Below are positions 18,325-25,980 of a stretch of DNA of 64,000 nucleotides, one piece after another. The notes under the pieces were generated by a model. The model saw only the letters and a program-made list of their open reading frames with translations. It had not been told where the DNA came from and searched no databases. The translations under genes were made by a program, and so were the position numbers. Origin of the DNA: Roseiarcus sp050013915 (lineage in GTDB: Bacteria; Pseudomonadota; Alphaproteobacteria; Rhizobiales; Beijerinckiaceae); assembly GCA_050013915.1 (NCBI GenBank), contig JBEKEI010000018.1, positions 10,650 through 74,649 of the forward strand. The letters are read 5' to 3'. Position 1 is the first letter of the stretch. The number at the start of each line of letters is the position of its first letter.

Positions 18325-18336
18325 CACGCTACCGCC
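18325..18336 (-). promoter_or_regulatory. ops-like antitermination recruitment sequence
   Basis: Read on the transcribed strand this is GGCGGTAGCGTG, identical to the 12-base core of the enterobacterial operon polarity suppressor (ops) in JUMPstart leaders, to which RfaH is recruited when RNA polymerase pauses. It lies 67 bases after the stop of the RfaH-like gene and about 140 bases before the gmd start. It is therefore in the leader of the sugar-synthesis and glycosyltransferase half of the operon. The match is seen directly; its function in this organism is inferred from the adjacent RfaH-like gene. Confidence 0.6.
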
Positions 18337-18349
18337 ATCCGGGTGAAAC

Positions 18350-18362
18350 GGTCATTTTGACC
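18350..18362. promoter_or_regulatory. 13-base palindrome just upstream of the ops-like site
   Basis: GGTCATTTTGACC is a perfect inverted repeat with five-base arms. It lies 13 bases upstream of the ops-like sequence in the direction of transcription, within an AT-richer patch of the gmd leader. It could be an operator or a small hairpin that helps the polymerase pause. No known regulator was matched. Confidence 0.35.
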
Positions 18363-18403
18363 CCGGTCCAGACGATGTGCCGACGCCGAGTCGCGACGGG
18401 TAG

Positions 18404-19009
18404 TTAGCGGGCCGCCGCCACAATCTCGCGCGGCGCGGAAATTTTCATCGGACCCCCGATCAGGTCCAGCATCAACTGGACCCGGTCGGCGCCGTCGAGC
18501 CGCTCCAGGACGCCGAAAGAATCGGCGAAGGGCCCGGCGAGCAGGCGCACCCGGTCCCCGATCGCGAGCGCCTGGCGAAACACGAGCGTTCCTGCCGCGT
18601 CGCTCGACAGGGCCAAGGTCTCCACGACCCCGGAGGGAACCGCGGTCGGTCTGCGCCCGTCGGTGATCAGGCGCGCCACGCCCCGCGTGCCGTTGACGCT
18701 CCGCCAGCGTTGCGCGTCGAGATCCAGGATCAGGAAAAGGTAACGGGCGAAGACGGGCGCGAGCGTTGTCCGGAACTGGCGCGCGTGGCGGAGCGTCACG
18801 CGCTGCAGGGGCAGGAAGCTACGGAAGCCCTGATAGCCGAGATTTGCGGCGGCCATGCGCTCCCCGTGCGGCAGCGTCATGGCGACGTACCATCGGTCGC
18901 CGGATCCGAGCTGATAATCGCGGGCGTGGTCGCCCGAGACGCCGTCGGCCTCACGCACGAGGCTCGCCGCCAAAGGCGCCGAACGGCTCCCGACGGATTC
19001 AAAGGGCAT
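18404..19009 (-). CDS. RfaH-like NusG paralogue, transcription antiterminator
   Basis: The 201-residue protein has a 35-residue leader and then a NusG N-terminal domain from Arg-Trp-Tyr-Val-Ala-Met (about 39-44) to 125. Pro-Val-Phe-Ala-Arg-Tyr-Leu-Phe lies near 85-92, and Asn-Gly-Thr-Arg-Gly-Val at 106-111 aligns with the Asn-Ala-Thr-Arg-Gly-Val of E. coli RfaH, whose Asn, Thr and Arg contact ops DNA. A KOW-type C-terminal domain follows (Gly-Asp-Arg-Val-Arg-Leu near 151, then Gly-Pro-Phe-Ala-Asp). It would bind the elongating polymerase and carry it through the long operon. Its gene overlaps the upstream gene by 11 bases. It is not the housekeeping NusG, which sits next to secE. Confidence 0.85.
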   Translation of the reverse strand: MPFESVGSRSAPLAASLVREADGVSGDHARDYQLGSGDRWYVAMTLPHGERMAAANLGYQGFRSFLPLQRVTLRHARQFRTTLAPVFARYLFLILDLDAQRWRSVNGTRGVARLITDGRRPTAVPSGVVETLALSSDAAGTLVFRQALAIGDRVRLLAGPFADSFGVLERLDGADRVQLMLDLIGGPMKISAPREIVAAAR

Positions 19010-19742
19010 CGAACAGCAGCCCCAATCGATCGATCTCCGCGACGATCGCAGCCCTGCGCGATTCCGGCTGAGCGGCGATCACGGGGTGGAGCAAGACCCG
19101 TATGCGCGGCGCGGCGTCGACATAGGCTGCAGCCACCTGTTCCGCGGGTTCGAAGGTCCCCAGCCGAGCGAGATCCTCGAGGTAGGCGGATTCGAAGCCG
19201 GCGGCTCCCGCGAGATAGAGCCGCGTCGCGAACGGCACACGCGCCGCGATGACCCAGCTCTCGTCGGGCGCCGTCCGGTAGGACATTTTCAGCGCTTCGA
19301 TCGCCCTCGGCGCGGGGCCGCTCGAGTCGACTTCGACCATCGCGTATCTCAGCCAGGCATTGCCGTCGAGCGGATTGCAAGCGAGCCGGCGCCCGGCGAT
19401 CTCCAGCGCGTCTGTCTCCGCGGCGTCGATGCGCGTCCAGTCGCCCCCTTTCTGGGCGCCCGCCATCGCCGCGAGGCCGACCGTCAGGCGCGACCGGGTG
19501 AGCGCGTCGCCGCAATCGTTCGACGGGCGACCGAGGCCATTGTCGGCGACGAATCTGGCGAGGTAAGCAGGATCGACCGCAGCGCCCGTCTCGATCGAAG
19601 CGGCGAGATCCCGCACGTCCGCGCCGCGCGCGAACGCCGCCAGACCCGAGATTGACTGCGCGAGCGTTCCAATCGCGATCACGACGAGGAGCAGAGCTGC
19701 GATAAGTTCCGCGAAGGAACGGGAACGCCGAGGCTCGGCCAC
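18999..19742 (-). CDS. Membrane-anchored protein of unknown function between autokinase and antiterminator
   Basis: The start is a GTG that shares its first base with the autokinase stop (TAGTG), giving 247 residues. One membrane segment at about 12-34 is followed by a soluble, mostly alpha-helical domain that would be periplasmic. It contains two cysteines (about 77 and 120) that could pair and a Trp-Leu-Arg-Tyr-Ala-Met segment resembling tetratricopeptide-like helices. I do not recognise a family. Tight coupling to a Wzc-like protein on one side and an RfaH-like protein on the other suggests a role in assembling or scaffolding the export machine. Confidence 0.75.
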   Translation of the reverse strand: MAEPRRSRSFAELIAALLLVVIAIGTLAQSISGLAAFARGADVRDLAASIETGAAVDPAYLARFVADNGLGRPSNDCGDALTRSRLTVGLAAMAGAQKGGDWTRIDAAETDALEIAGRRLACNPLDGNAWLRYAMVEVDSSGPAPRAIEALKMSYRTAPDESWVIAARVPFATRLYLAGAAGFESAYLEDLARLGTFEPAEQVAAAYVDAAPRIRVLLHPVIAAQPESRRAAIVAEIDRLGLLFDAL

Positions 19743-22042
19743 TAGGCGCTCTCCTTTTCACTTCTGTAGTACTTGTCGTAGGTTCCGTGATAGTAGTCCT
19801 TGGAGCCGTAGTGCGCGTAAAGATTGATCTTGCCCATGTGGACCTTGTTGAAGACGACGCCCAGGCATTTGTCGTAGATGGCCCCCTCAGAAGCCAGGAT
19901 CGTCCGGACCACGCTGCGGGCAGTGCGACCCCATTCGACGACGAAGACGAATGCGTCGAACATCGACGCCGCCGCGCGCACGTCGACGACGGGCCCGAGA
20001 GGCGGCAGGTCGACCACGACATATTCGAAATGCTCGCCCGCCTCTTTCAGAACGGCGCGCATCCCCGGCGAGTTCAGGATCTCGCTGGTGTGGTGCACCC
20101 GTTTCTTGATCACCGCCGGCAGGACGAGCAGCCCCGAATCCGGCTCCGAAACCAGGCAGTCGCGCAAGGGAACCTCTCCGCGGATCGCTTCGAGCACGCC
20201 GATCTGCGCATGAGCGGCGATGGCGCGCGTCATTCCCGGGTTCCGCAGATCGCCGTCGATCAGCAGCGTCTTGGCCCCGAGATGCGCCAGCAACGAACCG
20301 AGATTCTTCGAGACGGTGGACTTGCCTTCCCCGGGCAGGACGGAAATCACGCCGATGATCTTGGGTCTTCGATCCGCCAGCGCCAAGTCGGCGGCGACCT
20401 TCACCGAACGCAGCGTTTCCGAGAAGCTCGATATGGGATGATCGATCGCATAGCGTTGAAGCGAATCCCTCGGCTGAACCTGCTCGTCGGCATCCGGATC
20501 CGCGCCCGTCCTCTCGATCGGAACCGCGTCATCGATAACTTCGAGCATGCCGAGAAGTTCCAGCCCCAGCTCATCGCGCACCTGGGACGCGACGCGAAAC
20601 ACGCGATCCCGGTACTCGCGCAGGGCGCCGATCCCGATGCCGGCGAGCGAGCCGATGATGAGGGAAAACGACAGCGTCATCGAGCGCTTCGGATAGCTCG
20701 GCGCCGTTGGCGGGGTGGCTTCCGTGATGACGCGCGCCTCGGTCGTCGGATACGACTGCTGTTGGACGGTCTCCTGATAGCGCTGCAGGAACGCCTGATA
20801 CAGGGTCCGATAGGTTTCCGCTTCGCGTTCGAGTTCGCGAAGTTGGACCATCGTCTGGTTGGTTCCGGCGCTCCGGCTGATGAGCGCCGACATCGAGACG
20901 TTCATGGATTCCTCTTTCGCCCGCGCGACCTGCCCTTCGCTGCGATAGGTCTCCGCGATGCGCTGCAACTCCTCGAATATCAGGCGCTGATATTCCGCCA
21001 TTTCGCGACGCAGATTGATGACCGCCACATGGGCGCCGCCGAGCTTGCTTTCGAGTTCGGCCTCCGTCTTCGAGGCCGCCAGATACTTTTGCCGCAGCTC
21101 GGTGATGACCGGATTGCCGAGGGAATCCGTGACGGCGCCGTCGGTCTGCCCCGACTTCAGCAGCCCGGAAATCTGGTTGAAGCGCGCCTCCGCGCGGGCG
21201 GTGTCGCCCTGCGCCAGCATCAGTTGCGTGTTCAGCTCGGTCATTTGCTGGTCCGAGACGAGCTTGCCGTCCGCGGTGATCAGGCCCCTGTCGGCCTTGA
21301 ATTTCTGGACCGCCGAATCCGAAGCGATGGAATCGGCTTTCAACTGCGCGATTCTCGCCTGCATCCAGCCGCTCGCGCGCCGCGTCGCCTCGAATTTGGA
21401 ATCGAGCTGGTCGGTGAGGTAGGCGTCCGCAAAGGCGTTGGCGATCGTGGCGGCCTTGGCGGGATCGGGCGCGGTATAGTCGATCGCGAGCACGTAGGTG
21501 CGAGCGATCCGCCGGACCTGCGAGTTGCTCTTGAGATGGTCGATCGCCGCGCGCTGGAGTTCGAACTGCGCTTCTGGGTCGGACTTGTCCCGGCTCACGA
21601 ACCAATGTGTGAAATCCAGCGCCGAGCGCGCGGTCGCCATCGCCCGGCCGAACAGAGCGCCGCGCGCTCCCATGAATTCTGGGTCGCCCGTCAGCTTCAG
21701 CGTGGCGATGACCGACAGGGCGATTTTCTCCGATTTGAGCACTTCGACCTGGCTGTCGATGGCGCCGGTGTCGAATGTGGCTTCGGAGATTGAAGCCGAG
21801 AGGTCGTTCTTGTCCTTCTGGCTGTCGATCAGCAGGTCGGTCGTCGCCGTGTATTGCGGGACCGCCGCGACGATGTCCGCCAAACCGAGGATGAGTCCGA
21901 TCGCCGCTGCGGCGAAGATCACTCGCGCCTGCCGGCGCCCAGCGGCGAGCAGGAGGTCGAAGTCGACGGGCCCGGCGGATTTCAGGGCGGCAGCGTCCAG
22001 GTCCGGGAAGGAAGCGCCGGGGCGGTCTGGGCGAGTCAACAT
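19742..22042 (-). CDS. Wzc/ExoP-like chain-length determinant and tyrosine autokinase
   Basis: The product is 766 residues from the ATG at 22042. A Wzz-type domain is bounded by membrane segments near 40 and 445, with a coiled-coil periplasmic region between them. A BY-kinase domain follows: Walker A Gly-Glu-Gly-Lys-Ser-Thr near 567-572, Walker A' Leu-Leu-Ile-Asp-Gly-Asp near 590 and Val-Val-Asp-Leu-Pro-Pro near 675. The C-terminal 30 residues hold a tyrosine cluster (at least seven Tyr), the usual autophosphorylation site. It couples polymerisation with export through the Wza-like channel and sets chain length. The frame is open further upstream but only as a shadow of the next gene. Confidence 0.94.
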   Translation of the reverse strand: MLTRPDRPGASFPDLDAAALKSAGPVDFDLLLAAGRRQARVIFAAAAIGLILGLADIVAAVPQYTATTDLLIDSQKDKNDLSASISEATFDTGAIDSQVEVLKSEKIALSVIATLKLTGDPEFMGARGALFGRAMATARSALDFTHWFVSRDKSDPEAQFELQRAAIDHLKSNSQVRRIARTYVLAIDYTAPDPAKAATIANAFADAYLTDQLDSKFEATRRASGWMQARIAQLKADSIASDSAVQKFKADRGLITADGKLVSDQQMTELNTQLMLAQGDTARAEARFNQISGLLKSGQTDGAVTDSLGNPVITELRQKYLAASKTEAELESKLGGAHVAVINLRREMAEYQRLIFEELQRIAETYRSEGQVARAKEESMNVSMSALISRSAGTNQTMVQLRELEREAETYRTLYQAFLQRYQETVQQQSYPTTEARVITEATPPTAPSYPKRSMTLSFSLIIGSLAGIGIGALREYRDRVFRVASQVRDELGLELLGMLEVIDDAVPIERTGADPDADEQVQPRDSLQRYAIDHPISSFSETLRSVKVAADLALADRRPKIIGVISVLPGEGKSTVSKNLGSLLAHLGAKTLLIDGDLRNPGMTRAIAAHAQIGVLEAIRGEVPLRDCLVSEPDSGLLVLPAVIKKRVHHTSEILNSPGMRAVLKEAGEHFEYVVVDLPPLGPVVDVRAAASMFDAFVFVVEWGRTARSVVRTILASEGAIYDKCLGVVFNKVHMGKINLYAHYGSKDYYHGTYDKYYRSEKESA

Positions 22043-22145
22043 GCGTCGACCCGCGGCTGGAATCCCGTCCCTGCAATTCGACCCATTCTCGAACCCGCGA
22101 AGCCGTTGAAACCAGAAGGGGCGCCGAAAATGGGCGGGAAATGGG

Positions 22146-22841
22146 CTAGAGCGTCGGGCTGACCGAGAGCGCCGTCGCGGCGAGCGCGCCGCCGTTGGCG
22201 AAGCCCGCGGCGCCGGCGCCGGAATTGGCGTTCGAGGCGCTCGCCGTCCCGGCGCCGCTCCCGACCGCGGCGCCGCTGTTCGCGCCGCCGTCGCCGCCGC
22301 CGGCGCTAACGCCGCCGATCGGCCCGCCACCGCCACCGCCACCGCCGCCCCCGCCCGCGCCGGCTCCGCCGCCCGCGCCCCCGCCGCCGATCGCCGCCGT
22401 CCGGATGCCGTTGGAGGCATCGACGAACGCGGTGATCATGGGCGGGCTGTTGGAAGCCGCCACTTGCTGCTGGATCGTCGCGGCGGTTTGCGGGTCGCTC
22501 TGCGCCAGAACCTGCGACGCCTGTGCGAGGCCCGCGCCGATCGCCGCCCTCTGGGCGTCGTCGCCGCTCCTCGCGACGTCGATCAGGGAATCGACCAGAC
22601 GCGGGTCGGTCAACAGCAGGCTCCGGGTCCGGGTCGTCAGGGGGAGGCCGGCGGAGGCGAAACTCTTCAGCAAAGCCAAAGGATTGGCTTTGAACTCAGC
22701 GATCGCCGCATCCGACAGCCGGGCGAACGCGGGGGTCGTTGCGGGTGCGGCCCCCGCCGCCAGTGCCGGAACGCCGAACGACAGCGTCGCGAGCGCAGTC
22801 GCGGCCATCAGAGACGAGCGAATCGTAGTGATTGTCGACAT
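22146..22841 (-). CDS. Secreted glycine-rich protein of the polysaccharide operon, function unknown
   Basis: The 231-residue product has a signal peptide ending near Ala-Leu-Ala-Ala (about 28). A folded helical region of about 110 residues follows, then a tail from about 145 that is dominated by Gly with Ala, Ser and Asn, including an uninterrupted run of about eleven Gly. The family was not recognised. It lies between the Wza-like and Wzc-like genes, about 100 bases before the autokinase start. A role as a matrix-associated or cell-surface protein exported with the polysaccharide is plausible but unproven. Codon use in the tail is strongly GGC/GGG. Confidence 0.75.
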   Translation of the reverse strand: MSTITTIRSSLMAATALATLSFGVPALAAGAAPATTPAFARLSDAAIAEFKANPLALLKSFASAGLPLTTRTRSLLLTDPRLVDSLIDVARSGDDAQRAAIGAGLAQASQVLAQSDPQTAATIQQQVAASNSPPMITAFVDASNGIRTAAIGGGGAGGGAGAGGGGGGGGGGGPIGGVSAGGGDGGANSGAAVGSGAGTASASNANSGAGAAGFANGGALAATALSVSPTL

Positions 22842-23010
22842 GGCCTAATCCCCGCAAAAAATCAGGGTATGTTAACCGGCCGAAAACAGCAACCCGCCCG
22901 CCCCGGCGCCGCAGAAGACGGTAAATGCGAATGCGACCGGGACGGCCCCGGGGTCGCGATCCCCGACGCGGCGCGCACCTGCCGATTCCCGTAAATCCCG
23001 ACTCCTGTCG

Positions 23011-24216
23011 TCAGTGGCCGAGGTCCCGGATTGCGTCACGAGTGGTGGAGAGGTCGGTCGCGACCGTCGCGGTCGAGCCGGTGACCGTCGTGATGAGGGA
23101 CAGGAACTTGGTCAACTCGACCTCATCGGCATTATCCACGTAGAGGATGTCGCCGTCCCGCATGGGAAACTTGCGCGACGCGAAGAAGCCGGAGGGGTCC
23201 CGGAAATTGACCCGGTAGATCGTCGGGATGACCAGCCTGTCCTCGGAGAAATGCGAGACGTCGGCGCCCATCCTGGCCAGAGCGTCTCGGTTCTCGAGCC
23301 TGTAGACGAAGACCTGACCCGGATCAGAGCGATTGTCGAGCAGCCCCCCCGCCTTGCCGACCGCCTCGTTGAGTTCGAGTATCTCCTGCTGGAACTTGAA
23401 TTGCCCCGAGGCGCCCGTCGCGCCGAAGGCCATGAACGAACGCTGGTAGAAGGACACATAGACGGCGTCGCCCGGGCTGACATAGATGTTTTCCTTGGGA
23501 TCCCTGACAAGATTGAGGAAATAGACGGTGCCCTTCAGGCCTCGGCGCTGCAGCGTGACATAATTCTCGTAGCCCTGGTCCTTGATCCCGCCGGCCCGCG
23601 CGATGACGTCGAGGATCTTGTCGCCCGAGGGGTTGACTGCAAACTTGTTGGGGGCGTTGACTTCGCCGACGACCGTCACTTCGGTCGATGTCTGGGCGGT
23701 GAGGGCGACGATCGCCTGGGGTTCGATCGCGCGATCCTTGAGGCGGTCGACGATGTCCTGCTGGATCGCCGGCGTCGAACGTCCCAAGGCCTTGATTTGT
23801 CCCGCATAGGGCACGCTGATATAGCCCTTGCTGTCGACCGTCTGATTCGGCAGCGTCACGAAATTACCCGGCCTGCTGCCCGCGTCGTTGGGGATGAAGA
23901 GACCGCCCGCCTGGGCTTCGAACAGCGTCACCGACACGGTGTCGCCGACCCCGACCAGGATTTCCGGCACGGGTCCGCGCCCGGTGCCGAACGTCCGGTA
24001 CAGCGACCCGGGGCCGGGATCGACGATGAATGGCAGAACGCTCTTGTTGAGGTCGACGAGGGCGTAGTCGAAAACCGGCGTCGTCCCGGTAATCGAAACG
24101 CCCGCGCCGGATTCGATCGATCTGTGGGCGGGGCCGCTGTCGGGCAGTGTCGAGCATCCCGACAGCGTCGCGACCAAACCACCGATGGCCAGGCAGAGCG
24201 CCACCACACGTGCCAT
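23011..24216 (-). CDS. Wza-like outer-membrane polysaccharide export lipoprotein
   Basis: The 401-residue protein has a lipoprotein signal peptide with the lipobox Leu-Ser-Gly-Cys at 18-21. The Poly_export domain covers about 75-160 with the Gly-Val-Gly-Asp-Thr-Val-Ser-Val-Thr-Leu-Phe-Glu motif, and SLBB-type segments follow (Val-Thr-Val-Val-Gly-Glu-Val-Asn-Ala-Pro near 182, and a Gly-Asp-Ala-Val-Tyr-Val motif near 255). It would form the multimeric channel through which the polysaccharide leaves the cell. It is the first gene of the leftward operon. A GGGGGAG ribosome-binding site precedes the ATG. Confidence 0.94.
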   Translation of the reverse strand: MARVVALCLAIGGLVATLSGCSTLPDSGPAHRSIESGAGVSITGTTPVFDYALVDLNKSVLPFIVDPGPGSLYRTFGTGRGPVPEILVGVGDTVSVTLFEAQAGGLFIPNDAGSRPGNFVTLPNQTVDSKGYISVPYAGQIKALGRSTPAIQQDIVDRLKDRAIEPQAIVALTAQTSTEVTVVGEVNAPNKFAVNPSGDKILDVIARAGGIKDQGYENYVTLQRRGLKGTVYFLNLVRDPKENIYVSPGDAVYVSFYQRSFMAFGATGASGQFKFQQEILELNEAVGKAGGLLDNRSDPGQVFVYRLENRDALARMGADVSHFSEDRLVIPTIYRVNFRDPSGFFASRKFPMRDGDILYVDNADEVELTKFLSLITTVTGSTATVATDLSTTRDAIRDLGH

Positions 24217-24531
24217 CTGACGCTCCCCCGCCCGTCGAATCCGGCCGGCGCGAAGATTTCCCTAACATGGAGAACTAGTTGCCAAAAGACGAATATCGGG
24301 CGCGGCGGATGCGGAGAAGGCCGGGACCGGCCGCCTTCGTCGCTTATCCACATGGCGTTGCAATCGCGCCACGCGGGGCGCCCCTCTGCGCCAAACCAGG
24401 GTCACCGCCCGACCGACTTCCGGAACTTGTCGACGCCGCGCCGGCGCTACGCCGCCACGCCGCATTTGAAGCGCTCGACAGTCAAATTCGTCGACGCCGC
24501 GCCGGGCGCATTCCGCGAACCGCCTCGAACC
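24217..24531. other. Intergenic region upstream of the polysaccharide export operon
   Basis: No gene is supported here. This 315-base stretch should hold the main promoter of the leftward operon. An AT-richer patch at 24255-24300, containing TTGGCA on the minus strand, is the likeliest place, but no convincing -10 box at standard spacing was found. Confidence 0.4.
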
Positions 24532-25833
24532 TCAGCCGAACACCCGCCCGAATATGAGGTCCACCTGCTTCAGATGGTAGCCGAGGTCGAACAGCCCTTC
24601 GAGCTCGGCCGGCGTCAGCGCGCGCGTCACATCCGCGTCGCTCTTCAGCAGGCCGAGGAAATCGCCTTCGCCGCGCCAGACCGGCATCGCATTGCGCTGG
24701 ACGATTTCATAGGCCGCCTCGCGCGAGACGCCCTTCTGGGTCAAGGCGAGCAACACACGCTGGGAGTGGATGAGGCCGCCGAGCCGATCGAGATTCCGGC
24801 GCATGTTCTCGGGATAGACGATCAGCTTGTCGATCACGCCCGCCAGCCGCGCGAGCGCGAAATCCAGCGTGATCGTCGTGTCCGGGCCGATCATCCGCTC
24901 GACCGAGGAATGGGAAATGTCGCGCTCGTGCCAGAGCGCGACATTCTCCAGCGCCGGCGTCACCGCCGAGCGCACCATGCGCGCGAGGCCGGTGAGATTC
25001 TCGCTCAACACGGGGTTGCGCTTGTGCGGCATCGCGGACGAGCCCTTCTGGCCGTCCGAGAAGAACTCCTCGGCCTCCAGCACCTCGGTGCGCTGGAGAT
25101 GGCGGATTTCGGTGGCGAGCCGCTCGACCGAGGAGGCGATCACCCCGAGCGTGGCGAAATAGGCGGCGTGACGGTCGCGCGGGATCACCTGGGTCGAGAT
25201 CGGCTCGGGGACGAGGCCCATGGCGCGCGCCACATGGGCCTCGACGCGCGGATCAATGTTGGCGAAGGTGCCGACCGCGCCCGACACCGCGCAGGTCGAT
25301 ATTTCCGCGCGCGCCGTCTCGAGGCGCGCGCGGGCGCGCGCGAATTCCGCATGGGCGAGCGCGAGCTTGAGGCCGAACGTCGTCGGCTCCGCGTGAATGC
25401 CGTGCGAGCGGCCGATCGTCGGCGTCATCTTGTATTCGAACGCGCGCCGCTTCAGCGCGGCGAGCAGCGCGTCGACGTCGGCGATCAATATGTCGGTCGC
25501 GCGCTGCAACTGCACCGCCAGGCAGGTGTCGAGCACGTCCGAGCTCGTCATGCCCTGATGCACGAATCGGGCGTCGGGCCCAATGAATTCTGCGAGATGC
25601 GTGAGGAAGGCGACGACGTCGTGCCTGGTGACGCGCTCGATCGCGTCGATGCGCTCGACATCGAATTCGACGTGGCCGGCCTTGTCCCAGATCGCTTTCG
25701 CGCTCGCCTTCGGAATGACGCCGATCTCGGCAAGCGCGTCGCAGGCATGCGCCTCGATCTCGAACCAGATGCGAAAGCGCGTCCGCGGCGCCCAGATCGC
25801 GACCATTTCGGGGCGGGAATAGCGAGGGATCAT
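24532..25833 (-). CDS. purB: Adenylosuccinate lyase
   Basis: The 433-residue fumarase/aspartase-superfamily enzyme acts twice in purine synthesis: it releases fumarate from SAICAR and from adenylosuccinate. The family signature Gly-Ser-Ser-Ala-Met-Pro-His-Lys-Arg-Asn-Pro is at about 262-272 and supplies the catalytic serine loop. The general-base region Gly-Arg-Ser-His-Gly-Ile-His-Ala is near 138-145, and Thr-Ser-Ser-Asp-Val near 92-96. Length and start are normal. It is not part of the polysaccharide operon. The divergent oxidoreductase gene starts 147 bases away, so the two may share a promoter region. Confidence 0.97.
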   Translation of the reverse strand: MIPRYSRPEMVAIWAPRTRFRIWFEIEAHACDALAEIGVIPKASAKAIWDKAGHVEFDVERIDAIERVTRHDVVAFLTHLAEFIGPDARFVHQGMTSSDVLDTCLAVQLQRATDILIADVDALLAALKRRAFEYKMTPTIGRSHGIHAEPTTFGLKLALAHAEFARARARLETARAEISTCAVSGAVGTFANIDPRVEAHVARAMGLVPEPISTQVIPRDRHAAYFATLGVIASSVERLATEIRHLQRTEVLEAEEFFSDGQKGSSAMPHKRNPVLSENLTGLARMVRSAVTPALENVALWHERDISHSSVERMIGPDTTITLDFALARLAGVIDKLIVYPENMRRNLDRLGGLIHSQRVLLALTQKGVSREAAYEIVQRNAMPVWRGEGDFLGLLKSDADVTRALTPAELEGLFDLGYHLKQVDLIFGRVFG

Positions 25834-25980
25834 CGGAGCGTCCAGCGGCGGGAGACAGGCCTACGGCTGTATAGGCGATCGCGCCGGCGATTTCGAGGCC
25901 GCGCCGGCGCCGCTCTTGCAGCCTTGCCTGCGCGACGCGGCCATGCACAGTGCCGCCTCCGCCGTCGAGGAGAATCGCCG

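Noticed and set aside
23014..25980. A very long rightward open frame (over 1,400 codons in total) that continues into the DadA-like gene
   Set aside because: Its first two thirds lie exactly opposite the Wza-like and purB genes, with an Arg/Asp-rich composition typical of antisense frames in GC-rich DNA. Only the part from 25981 looks like a protein family.
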